Shown here: positions 5,185-5,888 of the stretch, piece after piece
Layout: the number at the start of each line of letters is the position of its first letter
Position numbering within the stretch: position 1 is the first letter of the stretch
DNA from: Lachnospiraceae bacterium
GTDB lineage: Bacteria > Bacillota > Clostridia > Lachnospirales > Lachnospiraceae
Length of the DNA: 5,888 nt
Reading direction: 5' to 3'
Assembly: GCA_900753685.1 (NCBI GenBank)
Contig: CAAEAB010000102.1
Location: 1 to 5,888 of the forward strand
The notes under the pieces: generated by a model
Seen by the model: the letters and a program-made list of their open reading frames with translations, nothing else
What the model was told of the DNA's origin: nothing
Database searches by the model: none
Position numbers and translations under genes: made by a program

Positions 5185-5888
5185 TCAGTTAAAAGAGATG
5201 CGGAAACTGATTCATAAGCTGAATGAGGCTTCGAAGGCTTATTATCAGGAAGCACGAGAAATTATGAGTAACTTTGAATATGACGCCCTTTACGACCGGC
5301 TCCTTGAACTGGAAAAGGAAACCGGAACCGTTCTGGCAGACAGCCCTTCAATTCATGTAGGCTATGAGGTACTCAGCGAGCTGCCGAAGGAAAACCATGA
5401 TTCGCCGATGCTTTCTTTGGATAAAACAAAGAGTGCGGAAGCGCTGCGTGGCTGGATTGATGGCCATGCGGGACTGCTTTCTTGGAAACTGGACGGCCTG
5501 ACCATTGTATTGACCTTTCAGAAGGGAGAGCTTTACAAGGCGGTGACTCGGGGGAATGGAATTACCGGAGAGGTCATTACCAATAACGCAAGGGTATTCA
5601 AAAATCTGCCTCACAAAATTCCCTATGACGGTGAGCTGGTGCTTCGTGGAGAAGCCCTGATCAAGTATTCAGATTTTGAAAAAATAAACGAAAGTATTGA
5701 AGCTGTGGATGCGAGGTATAAAAATCCGAGAAATCTGTGCAGCGGTTCGGTGCGCCAGCTAAATAACGAGATCACAGCGCAGCGGAGCGTTCATTTCTAT
5801 GCGTTTACTCTGGTGAAGGCAGAAGGCGTGGATTTCCATAATTCTCGTAAGGAACAGATGGAGTGGCTGCGTCGGCTTGGATTTGACA
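5177..5888 (+). CDS. ligA: NAD-dependent DNA ligase LigA, divergent type, N-terminal part (partial, cut by window end)
   Basis: The frame runs from ATG 5177 to the window edge without a stop (237 residues; full LigA is about 650-700). Residues 1-70 fit domain Ia, which binds the NMN half of NAD, with Y22-Y23, Y35 and D36 in line with E. coli numbering. The adenylation domain follows: PMLSLDK (77-83), nucleophile K104 in WKLDG (103-107), TRGNGITGE (124-132), LRGEA (156-160) and NPRNLCSGSVRQL (183-195). LigA seals nicks in DNA using NAD+. Several normally conserved residues differ: Asn32 for Asp in Ia, Ser102 for Glu two residues before the lysine, RGNG for RGDG and GEV for GED. From memory these resemble a LigA variant seen in Lachnospiraceae, so it is likely a real lineage and not decay. 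It is cotranscribed with rluF. Confidence 0.88.
   Translation, partial: MSDQLKEMRKLIHKLNEASKAYYQEAREIMSNFEYDALYDRLLELEKETGTVLADSPSIHVGYEVLSELPKENHDSPMLSLDKTKSAEALRGWIDGHAGLLSWKLDGLTIVLTFQKGELYKAVTRGNGITGEVITNNARVFKNLPHKIPYDGELVLRGEALIKYSDFEKINESIEAVDARYKNPRNLCSGSVRQLNNEITAQRSVHFYAFTLVKAEGVDFHNSRKEQMEWLRRLGFD

Overview
The window looks like chromosomal DNA from a low-to-mid GC, spore-forming-type Firmicute, most likely a Clostridia member close to Lachnospiraceae. The reasons are strong AGGAGG-type ribosome sites, sigma-A-like promoters, short intergenic gaps with hairpin/T-tract terminators, and protein types: a cytoplasmic CwlC-like amidase with a SPOR domain, a two-domain PPK2, and a DNA ligase of a divergent clostridial type. 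The assignment is inferred from family resemblance, not from a marker search. No mobile element, CRISPR array or rRNA was found.

Layout, left to right. Positions 1-225 hold the 3' end of a class B penicillin-binding protein. Positions 252-280 carry a promoter for a Nudix hydrolase (322-774), closed by a good terminator (784-825). Positions 877-2373 encode a two-domain polyphosphate:AMP phosphotransferase. A promoter inside and just past its 3' end drives an N-acetylmuramoyl-L-alanine amidase with a C-terminal SPOR domain (2413-3180). A perfect 15-bp hairpin (3222-3254) separates that gene from a convergent minus-strand tRNA-Arg(CCG) (3282-3353). The tRNA has its own promoter at 3361-3389. A minus-strand terminator (3400-3427) lies upstream of the tRNA. 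A clear sigma-A promoter (3440-3468) then starts a one-gene unit for a membrane-anchored secreted protein of unknown function (3495-4316), followed by a terminator. The window closes with rluF (4444-5184), which overlaps by 8 bp the start of ligA (5177 to the window edge).

The genes are a mix of housekeeping units: cell-wall synthesis and hydrolysis (PBP, amidase), nucleotide/polyphosphate handling (Nudix, PAP), translation (tRNA-Arg, RluF) and DNA joining (LigA). Most units have their own promoter and terminator. Only rluF-ligA looks like a tight operon. I do not see a convincing undescribed multi-gene system. The points most worth a second look are the unusual active-site substitutions in LigA, the amidase promoter that can be read as either sigma-A or late-sporulation sigma, the uncharacterised acidic-tailed membrane protein, and the minus-strand terminator with no gene to terminate.
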